From NCBI RefSeq assembly GCF_900112365.1, contig NZ_FOLQ01000001.1, positions 806,001 to 870,000 on the forward strand: a stretch of DNA of 64,000 nt. Reading direction: 5' to 3'. The position numbers and the translations under genes are program-made. Of the stretch, positions 56,085 to 64,000 are shown in pieces. Below the pieces are notes generated by a model. It was not told where the DNA came from. It worked only from the letters and a program-made list of their open reading frames with translations, and made no database searches. How positions within the stretch are numbered: position 1 is the first letter of the stretch; the number at the start of each line of letters is the position of its first letter. This DNA comes from Spirosoma endophyticum. GTDB taxonomy: Bacteria > Bacteroidota > Bacteroidia > Cytophagales > Spirosomataceae.

Positions 56085-57509
56085 TTTTTAATTTATAGCG
56101 TCCTGCTAAGCGTAAGCTTACTGAGTAGCTGTCAGATGCCCAAACCCCTACTCCAGCCGTCGGCTCGCCCGATGCCCGTTTCCTTTGCGGGTCAGGCCGA
56201 TACGTTGGGCATCGCCAGTCAGAACTGGCGAAATTTCTTTGCCGATGCTCAGCTCGTGCAACTTATTGATACCGCACTGGCGGGAAATCTGGACTTACGG
56301 ATCGCGACGCAACGTATCGAGGCCGCTCGGGCCGCTTTTGACTACACGCAGGGGTTTCTGGCTCCGCAGGTAAACGCCGTCGCATCGGCGGGGGTAGATC
56401 GGTACGGTCAGAATACATTGAATGGCGTCGGAAATTACGATACCAATCTGTCGGATAATGTTCGGGGAAATCAGGTAATCCCGAACCCTACGCCCGACTA
56501 TTTTCTGGGGGCTCGCAGTACGTGGGAAGTAGATATCTGGGGTAAACTTCGTAACCGTCGAAAAGCGGCTTACTTACGCTTTCTGGCCTCTGAAAAGGGT
56601 CGTCATGCAGTCATAACCGCCCTGGTTGCGGAAGTTGCCCAGTATTATTACCGGCTGCTGGCACTGGATGGTGAACTGGAAATCATCCAGAAAAACATCA
56701 ACTACCAACAGAACGCGCTGGGGTTAGTTCGTATCCAGAAAGAAGCGGGTCGGGTAACCGAACTGGCGGTTCAGCAGTTCACAGCCCAGCTCCTCAATAC
56801 CCGAAGCCGACAGGGACAGGTCCGCCAGCGTATCATTGAAAACGAGAATCAACTGAACCGGCTGCTGGGTCGGTATCCCCAGCCGATTGTTCGGGGCAGT
56901 TCCCTTCAGGATCGCGAACTGCCGGGCCAGGTCCTGACGGGCATTCCCGCTCAAATGCTGGTTCGCCGACCCGATATTCAACAGGCTGAGCTTGATCTTC
57001 AGGCGGCTAATGTGGATATCGACGTAGCACGAGCGGAATTTCTGCCCAGTCTGAATCTGACTGCCTATCTGGGGCTGAATGCCTTCCGTACGGCAGTGTT
57101 ATTTAACCCGGCTTCCATTGCAGCTGGCTTGCTGGGTGGTTTATCGGGCCCAATCCTGAATCGGCGCTTCGTGAAAGCCAACTACCGGCAGTCGGTCGCG
57201 CAGAGCCGGGAGTCGCTGTATCGGTATCAGCAGACCATTCTGACGGGTTTCAGCGACGTGACGACCAACTTGAAAGGAGTGGAGAATTACCGGAGCGTCG
57301 CTGATTTACAGGCACAGGAGGTGGATGTGCTGGAAAAAGCCGTCACTACGTCGAACGATCTGTTTGCGGGAGGTTATGCGTCATATCTGGAAGTCATCAC
57401 CGCCCAACGGAGCGTGCTGGAAGCGGAGTTAGCCCTCATCAACACCAAACAGGCTCAGTTTCTGGCGATCACGGATTTGTATCGATCGTTGGGGGGCGGC
57501 TGGCAGTAA
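56076..57509 (+). CDS. Outer membrane efflux lipoprotein (NodT/OprM type)
   Basis: A TTG at 56076 in the right arm of the palindrome gives a clean lipoprotein signal, GVFLIYSVLLSVSLLSSC, and 477 residues. The frame is open back to an ATG at 55950 overlapping the permease, but that would add 42 residues coded by the palindrome before the signal. The body has the repeated TolC fold: NWRNFFADAQLVQLIDTALAGN, WEVDIWGKLRNRRKA, LLVRRPDIQQAELDLQAAN-type motifs and FAGGYASYLEVITAQRSVLEAE. It forms the outer membrane channel of the tripartite pump. Confidence 0.88.
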   Translation: MGVFLIYSVLLSVSLLSSCQMPKPLLQPSARPMPVSFAGQADTLGIASQNWRNFFADAQLVQLIDTALAGNLDLRIATQRIEAARAAFDYTQGFLAPQVNAVASAGVDRYGQNTLNGVGNYDTNLSDNVRGNQVIPNPTPDYFLGARSTWEVDIWGKLRNRRKAAYLRFLASEKGRHAVITALVAEVAQYYYRLLALDGELEIIQKNINYQQNALGLVRIQKEAGRVTELAVQQFTAQLLNTRSRQGQVRQRIIENENQLNRLLGRYPQPIVRGSSLQDRELPGQVLTGIPAQMLVRRPDIQQAELDLQAANVDIDVARAEFLPSLNLTAYLGLNAFRTAVLFNPASIAAGLLGGLSGPILNRRFVKANYRQSVAQSRESLYRYQQTILTGFSDVTTNLKGVENYRSVADLQAQEVDVLEKAVTTSNDLFAGGYASYLEVITAQRSVLEAELALINTKQAQFLAITDLYRSLGGGWQ

Positions 57510-57539
57510 AAGAGTCGTAAACTCAATTCGTTGACCTAC

Positions 57540-58216
57540 GTTACAAGTCAGCGATGACCCCACGTGTTCAACGCATTGGCGTGCGGAAAGCAGCTTTAAG
57601 CAGATGTTCCCCAAACTTAATCTTCAGGCCGATAAGGTAATTACGGCTGAAGAAGGATTCTACACCAACGGGGGGCTTACTCATTTCTGCATCTGGTCTT
57701 TTTTTTAGCGGAGAAATACGTCGGCCGACGGCCATCTACTGTTCAAAAGTTTTTCGAATTGACATGGATCGAACCTCGCAGTCACCCTTTTTTATTTTTT
57801 CAGGTTCAGAAAAACCACGGCGATGACCTGGTGTGCAAAGCATAAACGTACATTGAACAGCATTTGAGCGAGCGTATTTTCTTTGAAGAACTGGCCATAA
57901 GCCGATGCAATTTTGATCGGCGATTTACCAAAGCCAGGGGTAATACGTCCGTTGAGTATTTGCAACGGGCAAAAGTGGAAGTTGCCAAGAGTACCCTGGA
58001 AAAAGCATTTTCGAGGTGATGAGTGAAGTGGGGTATACTGACAATAAAGCGTTCAGAGAAGTTTTTAAAATAACCGGCGTGTTACCACTCGATTATCGAG
58101 CGAAGTATGCGAAGGAAATCAGCTTGGCGCAGCGTATGAATACCGCATGCAATCGAAGTAGTCGCTATTCATACGTCCCTCCTGTGCTAGCCACCGTGCC
58201 TGTAAAGTTCGACTAG
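57540..58216 (+). pseudogene. Decayed GlxA-family (DJ-1/AraC) regulator
   Basis: The fragments appear in order but in different frames. STHWRAESSFKQMFPKLN and DKVITAEEGFYTNGGL are the DJ-1-like domain. TSQSPFFIF is the link. FEELAISRCNFDRRFTKA, VEYLQRAKVEVAKSTLEKA and FEVMSEVGYTDNKAFREVFK are the AraC-type DNA-binding half. Several frameshifts and stops separate them. Confidence 0.8.
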
Positions 58217-58237
58217 TATTAGGCATGCCCTGTTCCA

Positions 58238-59224
58238 CTACGTTCGCATAGCGCTGGGCAGCAGGCCAAAGTAGTTTTTAAAGGCAACGGTAAAATGGGC
58301 CGGGTTTTTGTAACCTACCCAGTAGGAAACCTCGCTGATGGTTTTCTCACCTTCCAGCAACAAACGTCGGGCGTCGTTCATCCGCCGTTGGGTAACATAC
58401 CCCAGAATGGTCGTCCCGAACTGGGCTTTGAAGCCCCGCTTCAGGTTAAATTCATTCAGGCCTACCAGTTTCGCTAACTCAACAATTGTGGGTGGGTTGA
58501 CATAAGCGCTATTTAACAGTTCACAGGCTTCCTGTATTTTACGGGTATCCTCTTTTTTTGACGAAAAGCCAATGGGCTTAGTCCCCTGCATTTGCTCCAG
58601 TTGTAGCATAAGCAGTTCCGTTACTCTGGATTCCAGAAATAGCCGCTTCAGGATACCTGTCCGCTGGCTGGCCCGCATATCCCGAATGATCCAATCCATG
58701 GCGGGGGTAATAGGGAGGTTTTTAGCACTCAGATAGGCAGCTTTCTGCTGGGCAATTTGGGTAAAAAGCTGTCGATGTAAATCACTTTCAACCGGGACCA
58801 GGCGGGCGTAAACGTCTTTGGGAATCACGACTACAGTATACTCCAACGACTGGGTGGACGCTCCATACTCATAAACGCTTTTTGACGCAGGCAGGTAACT
58901 GATGTTATGCTGACCCGTTGAAAAATGCTGGCGAGCCATTTTTTTTCCCAGTTGCGCCTGACAATCACCCCGCAACGCAAAATCCAGTTGGATAATTTCC
59001 TCTTCGACTTCCTTCAGTAACTGGACAGGCTGGCAGAGTTGAAAACTACAGTGCGCTATAAAAAAATTACTTGTTGTAATCTGCGTGTCGGTGATACAGC
59101 CGATCGACTCGTGCTGAATTCGGACGTGCTTCTCCTGAAAAGGCTCAAGTAGCTCATTAGTGCCCGCCAACTCCTCCCGACGTAATAATGTGTCAGTTCC
59201 TTTAGCTTTTATAAATATTTCCAT
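58238..59224 (-). CDS. AraC-family regulator of siderophore uptake (PchR-like)
   Basis: 328 residues. The C-terminal 100 residues hold VELAKLVGLNEFNLKRGFKAQFG and ISEVSYWVGYKNPAHFTVAFKNYFG, typical of PchR-type regulators. The N-terminal part is an uncharacterised sensor with EIIQLDFALRG. It is divergent from the TonB siderophore receptor (95 bp apart), so it probably activates that gene when the ligand is present. Confidence 0.86.
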   Translation of the reverse strand: MEIFIKAKGTDTLLRREELAGTNELLEPFQEKHVRIQHESIGCITDTQITTSNFFIAHCSFQLCQPVQLLKEVEEEIIQLDFALRGDCQAQLGKKMARQHFSTGQHNISYLPASKSVYEYGASTQSLEYTVVVIPKDVYARLVPVESDLHRQLFTQIAQQKAAYLSAKNLPITPAMDWIIRDMRASQRTGILKRLFLESRVTELLMLQLEQMQGTKPIGFSSKKEDTRKIQEACELLNSAYVNPPTIVELAKLVGLNEFNLKRGFKAQFGTTILGYVTQRRMNDARRLLLEGEKTISEVSYWVGYKNPAHFTVAFKNYFGLLPSAMRT

Positions 59225-59319
59225 AACAGCCCGATTCCGATAGCAATTCTCCCATTTTCGATACCTATGCTACTCATTCAGCCTACAAATTTGCACTAAA
59301 ATAGAATTAATCTAAATAA

Positions 59320-61749
59320 ATGAAAAACATATATCTTATTTCTGTTCTGTGCTTTAGTCTGGTCATTGTATCCAGTCTATCGTTATTCGCTCAAACTCAG
59401 GGCTCCATTCGTGGCATCGTGAAAACCAGCGATGGCAATCCAGCCGCCTTTGTTAACGTCAGCTTGAAAGAGACCCGCAAAGGCACAGTGACCACTGAAG
59501 AGGGAACCTATCAATTGAAAGGAATAAATCCCGGTACGTATACGCTTCAGATAACGTTTGTGGGCCTCCAAACCCAGGAAAAGACGGTATCCGTACAGGC
59601 GGGTCAGGCCGCTTCAGTCGACTTTGCATTGGCCGAAAGTGCGTCTCAGTTAAGCGAAGTTGAAGTAACGGGTAATAACCAGGTGGTTACACTTGGAAAA
59701 GCCGCCATTGCACCACTGGATCTTCCCCAGATGACGGGTGTGGTAAGCAGTGTGGTCATCGCCAACCAGCAGGCGTCCCGCCTGGGCGACGTACTGAAAA
59801 ACGTAAGTGGCGTATCGCTCACTCAGCAACGGGGTGGTGTTGCCGAAACGTTTTCGGCCCGCGGCTATAGCATTGGTATTGCCGGCGCGGGCGGTAATAT
59901 TTTCAAAAACGGGGTCGTGTCCAACACAATGGGCTTTCCCGAAGCCAGTACGCTGGAGTCGGTGGAAGTGTTAAAAGGGAGTTCGGCCCTGCTCTATGGC
60001 AACGTATCGGGTGGTCTGATCATCAACATGGTTACGAAGAAGCCTAAGTTCGATTTTGGCGGTGAAGTCTCGATGCGGGTGGGCAGCTTTGGCCTCTACA
60101 AACCGATTGTCGATGTGTATGGACCACTGGCCAAAAATCTGGCGTTTCGCGTCGTGGGTACCTACGAGCAGTCGAACAGTTACCGGGATGTCGTGAAAAC
60201 GAACCGGGTCTACGTCAATCCGTCTCTGCTCTACAAACTGGGGCAAAAAACCACCATTTTAGTGCAGGGTGATTACCTGAAGGCGGATTTCACGCCCGAT
60301 AACGGCGTTGGTTCGTTGAACTTAAACCAGGATGCCATTATTCCCAATGTGCCCCGGTCGCGGTTCATCAATACATCCTGGGCGTATAACAACGTAAAAC
60401 AGACGTCTCTGTCGACGAACATCGACCATGCGTTTAACAACAACTGGAAATTAACCGTCATTGCTTCCGAGCAGGACACTGACGTAAGCGCCTACGGATC
60501 AGGCGTTCCCAACAATAACGTGTCGGCTACGGGCGACTGGACGCGTACGCTTAGCCGGACCATGACCAGCGAGGCCGATTACACTGGCCAGGTAAATCTG
60601 AATGGTCGATTTAATACGGGCTCGATTGGGCACCAACTGTTGGTCGGTAGCGACGTAGTGGGTATCGTGAGCAAAAGCACGGCCTTCACGGTTAATTACG
60701 GAACGGGTAAAACGTCCTACGATAAAATCAATATCCTGAATCCGAACCTCTACGAAGCCCGCACCGACATTCCCGATGCCACCGCAACGACCCGGACAAC
60801 TTCACCCTCGACACGGCTTGGTTTTTATGTCCAGGATTTGATTAGCCTGACCGATAAGTTTAAAATTCTGGCGGGTGTTCGGTGGTCGCAGCAAAAAACC
60901 GTGCAGACAACTGTCCTGAATCTGCTGACCCAGGCCGAAACACGGGGTGCCGCCGAAACCAAAACCGATGCAGCCTTTTCGCCAAAAGTGGCGCTGCTGT
61001 ATCAGCCCATCAAAACCACCTCGTTTTTCGGTAGCTACGCAAACAACTTCACTATCAACTCGGGGGTCGACATTTACGGGCAACTCCTGAAGCCTTCCAT
61101 TGTTGATCAGTTTGAAGCGGGTGTCAAAAATGAACTGTTCAACGGTCGGATTACGGCCAACCTTGGTGTTTACCACATTGTAAACAGCAATTTTGCCCAG
61201 ATGGCTCCGCTTAAAGCCGACGGCACGGCCAACGCCGACGCGAACGTGAAGGAGTTTACCGGTCAGACCACCAGCGACGGACTGGAAATAGACCTGACGG
61301 GGAATCTATCGAAGAACTTCTATTTCATCACCGGTTACGGCTACAATTACATGCGGTATACCAAAGCATCGCTCGTGAAGGGCTCCCCCATCGAGGGCGA
61401 ACGGCTGACCAACAATCCGGCCCATACCGCGAATGCCACTATTTTCTACACCTTTGATCTACCGCAACTGCGGGGCCTAAAGTTGGGGGCGTCCGCTTTT
61501 TACACGGGCAATCGGTTTGGTGGTAACAACAATACGTACGGACAAACTCCGGAGTTTAGTCGCCTGATTCCGCTGACGGGTTTCACGACATTCGACGTAT
61601 CGGCCGGGTATGGTTTCCGGAAGATTTCGTTGCTGGCCAAGGTGTCGAACATCACCAATACGTTGAATTTCCTGATTCACGACCGCTACAGCATCATGCC
61701 GATTCCGCCCCGGCAGTTTACAGCGACAGTATCCTACCGGTTTAAATAA
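59320..61749 (+). CDS. TonB-dependent siderophore receptor
   Basis: 809 residues. Signal peptide, then a carboxypeptidase-regulatory-like domain (about 27-115: GSIRGIVKTSDGNPAAFVNVSL, GTYTLQITFVGLQTQEK). A plug follows, with LGDVLKNVSGVSLTQQRGG, FSARGY and EVLKGSSALLYGNVSGGLIN. A 22-strand barrel ends in PRQFTATVSYRFK. The plug motifs are those of ferric-siderophore receptors of the FhuA/FoxA type. It imports a ferric siderophore through the outer membrane. It leads an iron cluster with the ankyrin and DUF2271 genes. Confidence 0.92.
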   Translation: MKNIYLISVLCFSLVIVSSLSLFAQTQGSIRGIVKTSDGNPAAFVNVSLKETRKGTVTTEEGTYQLKGINPGTYTLQITFVGLQTQEKTVSVQAGQAASVDFALAESASQLSEVEVTGNNQVVTLGKAAIAPLDLPQMTGVVSSVVIANQQASRLGDVLKNVSGVSLTQQRGGVAETFSARGYSIGIAGAGGNIFKNGVVSNTMGFPEASTLESVEVLKGSSALLYGNVSGGLIINMVTKKPKFDFGGEVSMRVGSFGLYKPIVDVYGPLAKNLAFRVVGTYEQSNSYRDVVKTNRVYVNPSLLYKLGQKTTILVQGDYLKADFTPDNGVGSLNLNQDAIIPNVPRSRFINTSWAYNNVKQTSLSTNIDHAFNNNWKLTVIASEQDTDVSAYGSGVPNNNVSATGDWTRTLSRTMTSEADYTGQVNLNGRFNTGSIGHQLLVGSDVVGIVSKSTAFTVNYGTGKTSYDKINILNPNLYEARTDIPDATATTRTTSPSTRLGFYVQDLISLTDKFKILAGVRWSQQKTVQTTVLNLLTQAETRGAAETKTDAAFSPKVALLYQPIKTTSFFGSYANNFTINSGVDIYGQLLKPSIVDQFEAGVKNELFNGRITANLGVYHIVNSNFAQMAPLKADGTANADANVKEFTGQTTSDGLEIDLTGNLSKNFYFITGYGYNYMRYTKASLVKGSPIEGERLTNNPAHTANATIFYTFDLPQLRGLKLGASAFYTGNRFGGNNNTYGQTPEFSRLIPLTGFTTFDVSAGYGFRKISLLAKVSNITNTLNFLIHDRYSIMPIPPRQFTATVSYRFK

Positions 61750-61763
61750 ATAACCCGTAGCGC

Positions 61764-61811
61764 TAAAACACGTCCTGCCTTCATGTCGACATGAAGGCAG
61801 GACGTGTTTTA
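61764..61811. terminator. Perfect 48-bp palindrome after the TonB receptor
   Basis: Arms 61764-61787 and 61788-61811 meet with no loop (centre GTCGAC). The ends are A/T-rich (TAAAACACG and CGTGTTTTA). It can terminate in both directions or act as a binding site. Confidence 0.7.
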
Positions 61812-61963
61812 AACGTATTACTCGTTCACTGATTTGTAGGATCTTTCAAATTTGGCAGTAGCGCATCATCTTATTTAGACTTAATCTTATTAATTTGCAA
61901 CCCGTTTGAATTCCCTCAGTGCCTAGACACGTTGTATCAGCATTTCAACTTAAGTATATCCGT

Positions 61964-63499
61964 ATGAAAAAAATAGTTTTCGCTCTCCTGGCAGGCATTA
62001 GCTTCTCTGTTCAGGCCCAGAAAAACGTGCTGCTGGACCAGTCGTTCTGGCAAGCTAAGCCGGAGGTGAGCCAGGTCAAAGCGGAAGTCGAGAAAGGGAA
62101 CAGCCCGTCGCAGTTCAATCCAATGAGTTTTGATCCCGTTGTGATGGCGATCAATGCCCAGGCACCCACCGAGACGATCACGTATCTGTTGGCGCAACCC
62201 GGAAACGACGTCAACAAAGTGACTCACGACAGCCGTACCTATCTGCACTGGGCCGCCAACCGGGGAAATGTGGAGATTATGGAAGCGCTGATTGCCAAAG
62301 GGGCCAAAACAACGGTTGAGGATAGCCACGGTATGACGCCCCTGAACTTTGCGGCAGCGGGCGGACAGTCGAATACGAAAGTTTTTGATCTCTGCTTAGC
62401 CAATGGGGCTAACCTCAAGAAAGATCTCAACCACGACGGGGCCAATGCGCTGCTGGTTGCAGTTGCCAACGACAAGGATCTGAAACTAACCGATTATTTT
62501 ACCTCAAAAGGGCTGGATCTGAAAAGTACAGATGCCGCGGGGAACAACGCCTTTAGTTATGCCGCCAGAAGTGGTAATATCGACGTACTGAAAGCACTCC
62601 AGCAACGTGGAGTACCAGTAAACGGCAATGCGCTGATCATGGCCAGCCAGGGCGGACGCCGGGGGGCGAATACCATTGAGGTGTTCCAGTATCTGGAGAG
62701 TCTGGGTATCAAACCAACCGTGACCAACAAGGCTGGAGAAAACGTCCTGCACGCCCTTGTCCGCAGACCCAAACAGAATGAAATCATCCAGCATTTTCTG
62801 GATAAAGGAGTCGACATCAATCAGGCTGATGAGGAAGGCAATACGGTGTTCATGAACGCAGCCGCATCGAATCGCGACGTTACGGTGCTGGACATGCTGA
62901 TGCCGAAGGTAAAAAATATCAATCAGGCCAACCAGAAAGGCGCAACAGCGCTGGCGATGGCCGTACGTGGCAATTCGCCCGAGGTAGTAAGTTACTTGCT
63001 GACTAAAGGGGCCGACGTTACGGTAACCGACAACAACGGCGATAACCTGGCCGCTTACCTGGTGTTGGCCAACAACGCACCCAATGGTCCCCGACCCGAA
63101 GGCGGTCCTCGCCCGGACGGTGGACAGCGGCCAGAGGGTGGCCCACGAACCGATGACTTTACGGCGAAATTGAACCTGCTTCAGGAAAAAGGGCTCGATG
63201 TCAAGGCTCCCCAGAAGAATGGGAATACGTTGTATCACCTGGCGGTTGCCAAGAATGACCTGGCGCTGGTGAAACGGCTGGAGCCCCTCCAGATCGACGT
63301 AAACGCCCGTAACAAAGAGGGAATCACCGCGCTGCACAAAGCGGCTATGGTGTCCAAAGACGATGCCATGCTGAAATACCTGCTATCGATCGGGGCTAAA
63401 AAAGATATTCCCACCAGCTTTAAAGAAACTGCTTTCGACCTGGCCAGCGAGAACGAATCGCTGTCTAAAAGCAACATATCCGTTAACTTTCTGAAATAA
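61964..63499 (+). CDS. Secreted ankyrin-repeat protein
   Basis: ATG 61964 gives 511 residues and a signal peptide (MKKIVFALLAGISFSVQAQ). There are about ten ankyrin units, for example DSRTYLHWAANRGNVEIMEALIAKGA, DSHGMTPLNFAAAGG, KAGENVLHALVRR and NKEGITALHKAAM. A Pro/Gly-rich insert with RPEGGPRPDGGQRPEGGPR interrupts the solenoid at about residues 375-395. It likely binds a protein partner in the periplasm. It lies between the TonB receptor and a DUF2271 gene, as is common in iron-acquisition clusters of Bacteroidota. Confidence 0.88.
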   Translation: MKKIVFALLAGISFSVQAQKNVLLDQSFWQAKPEVSQVKAEVEKGNSPSQFNPMSFDPVVMAINAQAPTETITYLLAQPGNDVNKVTHDSRTYLHWAANRGNVEIMEALIAKGAKTTVEDSHGMTPLNFAAAGGQSNTKVFDLCLANGANLKKDLNHDGANALLVAVANDKDLKLTDYFTSKGLDLKSTDAAGNNAFSYAARSGNIDVLKALQQRGVPVNGNALIMASQGGRRGANTIEVFQYLESLGIKPTVTNKAGENVLHALVRRPKQNEIIQHFLDKGVDINQADEEGNTVFMNAAASNRDVTVLDMLMPKVKNINQANQKGATALAMAVRGNSPEVVSYLLTKGADVTVTDNNGDNLAAYLVLANNAPNGPRPEGGPRPDGGQRPEGGPRTDDFTAKLNLLQEKGLDVKAPQKNGNTLYHLAVAKNDLALVKRLEPLQIDVNARNKEGITALHKAAMVSKDDAMLKYLLSIGAKKDIPTSFKETAFDLASENESLSKSNISVNFLK

Positions 63500-63503
63500 G
63501 ACT

Positions 63504-64000
63504 ATGTCTTTTTTGCCTAAAAGTGGCTTATTAGTCCTGGCCCTGACCGTCGCCGGATCATCCGCTTCGCTGGCTCAACAACCAGCCACCGCTCAGTATA
63601 AGTGCATGATCCAGATGACCAACTACATGGGTGAAAAAGCGTATATCGCCGTTTCACTCATGAACGGAAAAGGGGCCTACGAGAAAACCCTGTATGTGCT
63701 CGGCTCCGACAAAAAATGGTATCCGGATGTAAAAACATGGTACAAGGCACTGGGCAAAAAAACGCCCAACATCAGCGCCATCAGTGGAGCGTCGGTGGCG
63801 GGCGGAGATCGTAGCGTTATCGTGCTGGAAATCGACAACTCGAAACTCAATAAGGATTACAAACTACGGTTCGAAAGTGCCGTGGAGGACAAGGAAGATC
63901 ACGCGAAAGACCTTGAAATTCCGCTGACGACGGAAGCCCTCTCCGCCAAAAGCGAGGGTACAGGCTACATCCGCTACGTACGCTTTAGCCCCAACACCAG
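63504..64000 (+). CDS. DUF2271-type secreted protein (partial, runs off the window)
   Basis: The frame opens at ATG 63504, 4 bp after the ankyrin stop. It starts MSFLPKSGLLVLALTVAGSS with a signal peptide ending SLAQ. IQMTNYMGEKAYIAVSLMNGKG, YVLGSDKKWYPDVKTWYKAL and LNKDYKLRFESAVEDKEDHAKDL fit DUF2271, a predicted periplasmic family that is often found beside PepSY and TonB iron genes. At least 165 residues are present. Confidence 0.78.
   Translation, partial: MSFLPKSGLLVLALTVAGSSASLAQQPATAQYKCMIQMTNYMGEKAYIAVSLMNGKGAYEKTLYVLGSDKKWYPDVKTWYKALGKKTPNISAISGASVAGGDRSVIVLEIDNSKLNKDYKLRFESAVEDKEDHAKDLEIPLTTEALSAKSEGTGYIRYVRFSPNT

Noticed and set aside
1..64000. Search for CRISPR arrays, tRNA, rRNA and complete insertion sequences
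   Set aside because: No regular spaced repeats of CRISPR size, no tRNA cloverleaf with T-loop, and no intact transposase were found by reading.

Overview
The window looks like chromosome from a Bacteroidota species of the Cytophagales, most like Spirosoma or a relative. That assignment is an inference. It rests on TonB receptors with an N-terminal carboxypeptidase-like domain, DUF1080, GH106 and GH116 carbohydrate enzymes, starts with little Shine-Dalgarno signal, and several promoter elements of the TAnnTTTG type. No rRNA, tRNA or CRISPR array was seen.

Layout. 1-8.6 kb: start of a GH116-type glucosidase, a cobalamin-type radical SAM protein, two secreted amidohydrolase-family proteins and a secreted histidine phosphatase-like lipoprotein. 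8.8-19.7 kb: an Omp85-type barrel, an AraC regulator beside a TetX-like flavoprotein, a GH106 rhamnosidase, a DEAD-box helicase, a Gfo/Idh/MocA oxidoreductase, an epimerase and a GreA/GreB-like factor. 20.3-25.8 kb: TerC, two envelope proteins (PepSY-like and DUF2490), a first OmpR-type two-component system and two small proteins. 25.9-35.8 kb: GT87, UvsE, DUF1080, MOSC, a Crp/DUF4345/DinB operon, a 1 kb gap rich in inverted repeats, and a flavin monooxygenase with an AraC regulator.

36-57.5 kb is the most coherent part. It holds a small membrane protein, a catalytically altered TreZ-like protein, a fused trehalose-6-phosphate synthase/phosphatase, a second OmpR-type two-component system, another small membrane protein, DUF389, a CPA1 Na+/H+ antiporter, a ClC chloride transporter, a membrane-anchored coiled-coil protein, a decayed metal-efflux cluster, a TPR protein and an intact RND efflux operon. 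57.5-64 kb: a decayed GlxA-like regulator, then an iron-type locus (AraC regulator, TonB siderophore receptor, ankyrin protein, DUF2271 protein).

The main discovery is a shared promoter element. Four half-sites of consensus TTCTAAG, spaced exactly 11 bp apart, are followed by a TTTG (-7) core 18-19 bp after the last half-site. I find eight copies: seven read into annotated genes and one reads on the minus strand into a short terminator-bounded interval that could be a small RNA. The copy beside the first two-component system uses CTAAT instead of CTAAG. I infer a response-regulator regulon joining osmoprotectant synthesis, envelope proteins and efflux, possibly with two paralogous regulators of different specificity.
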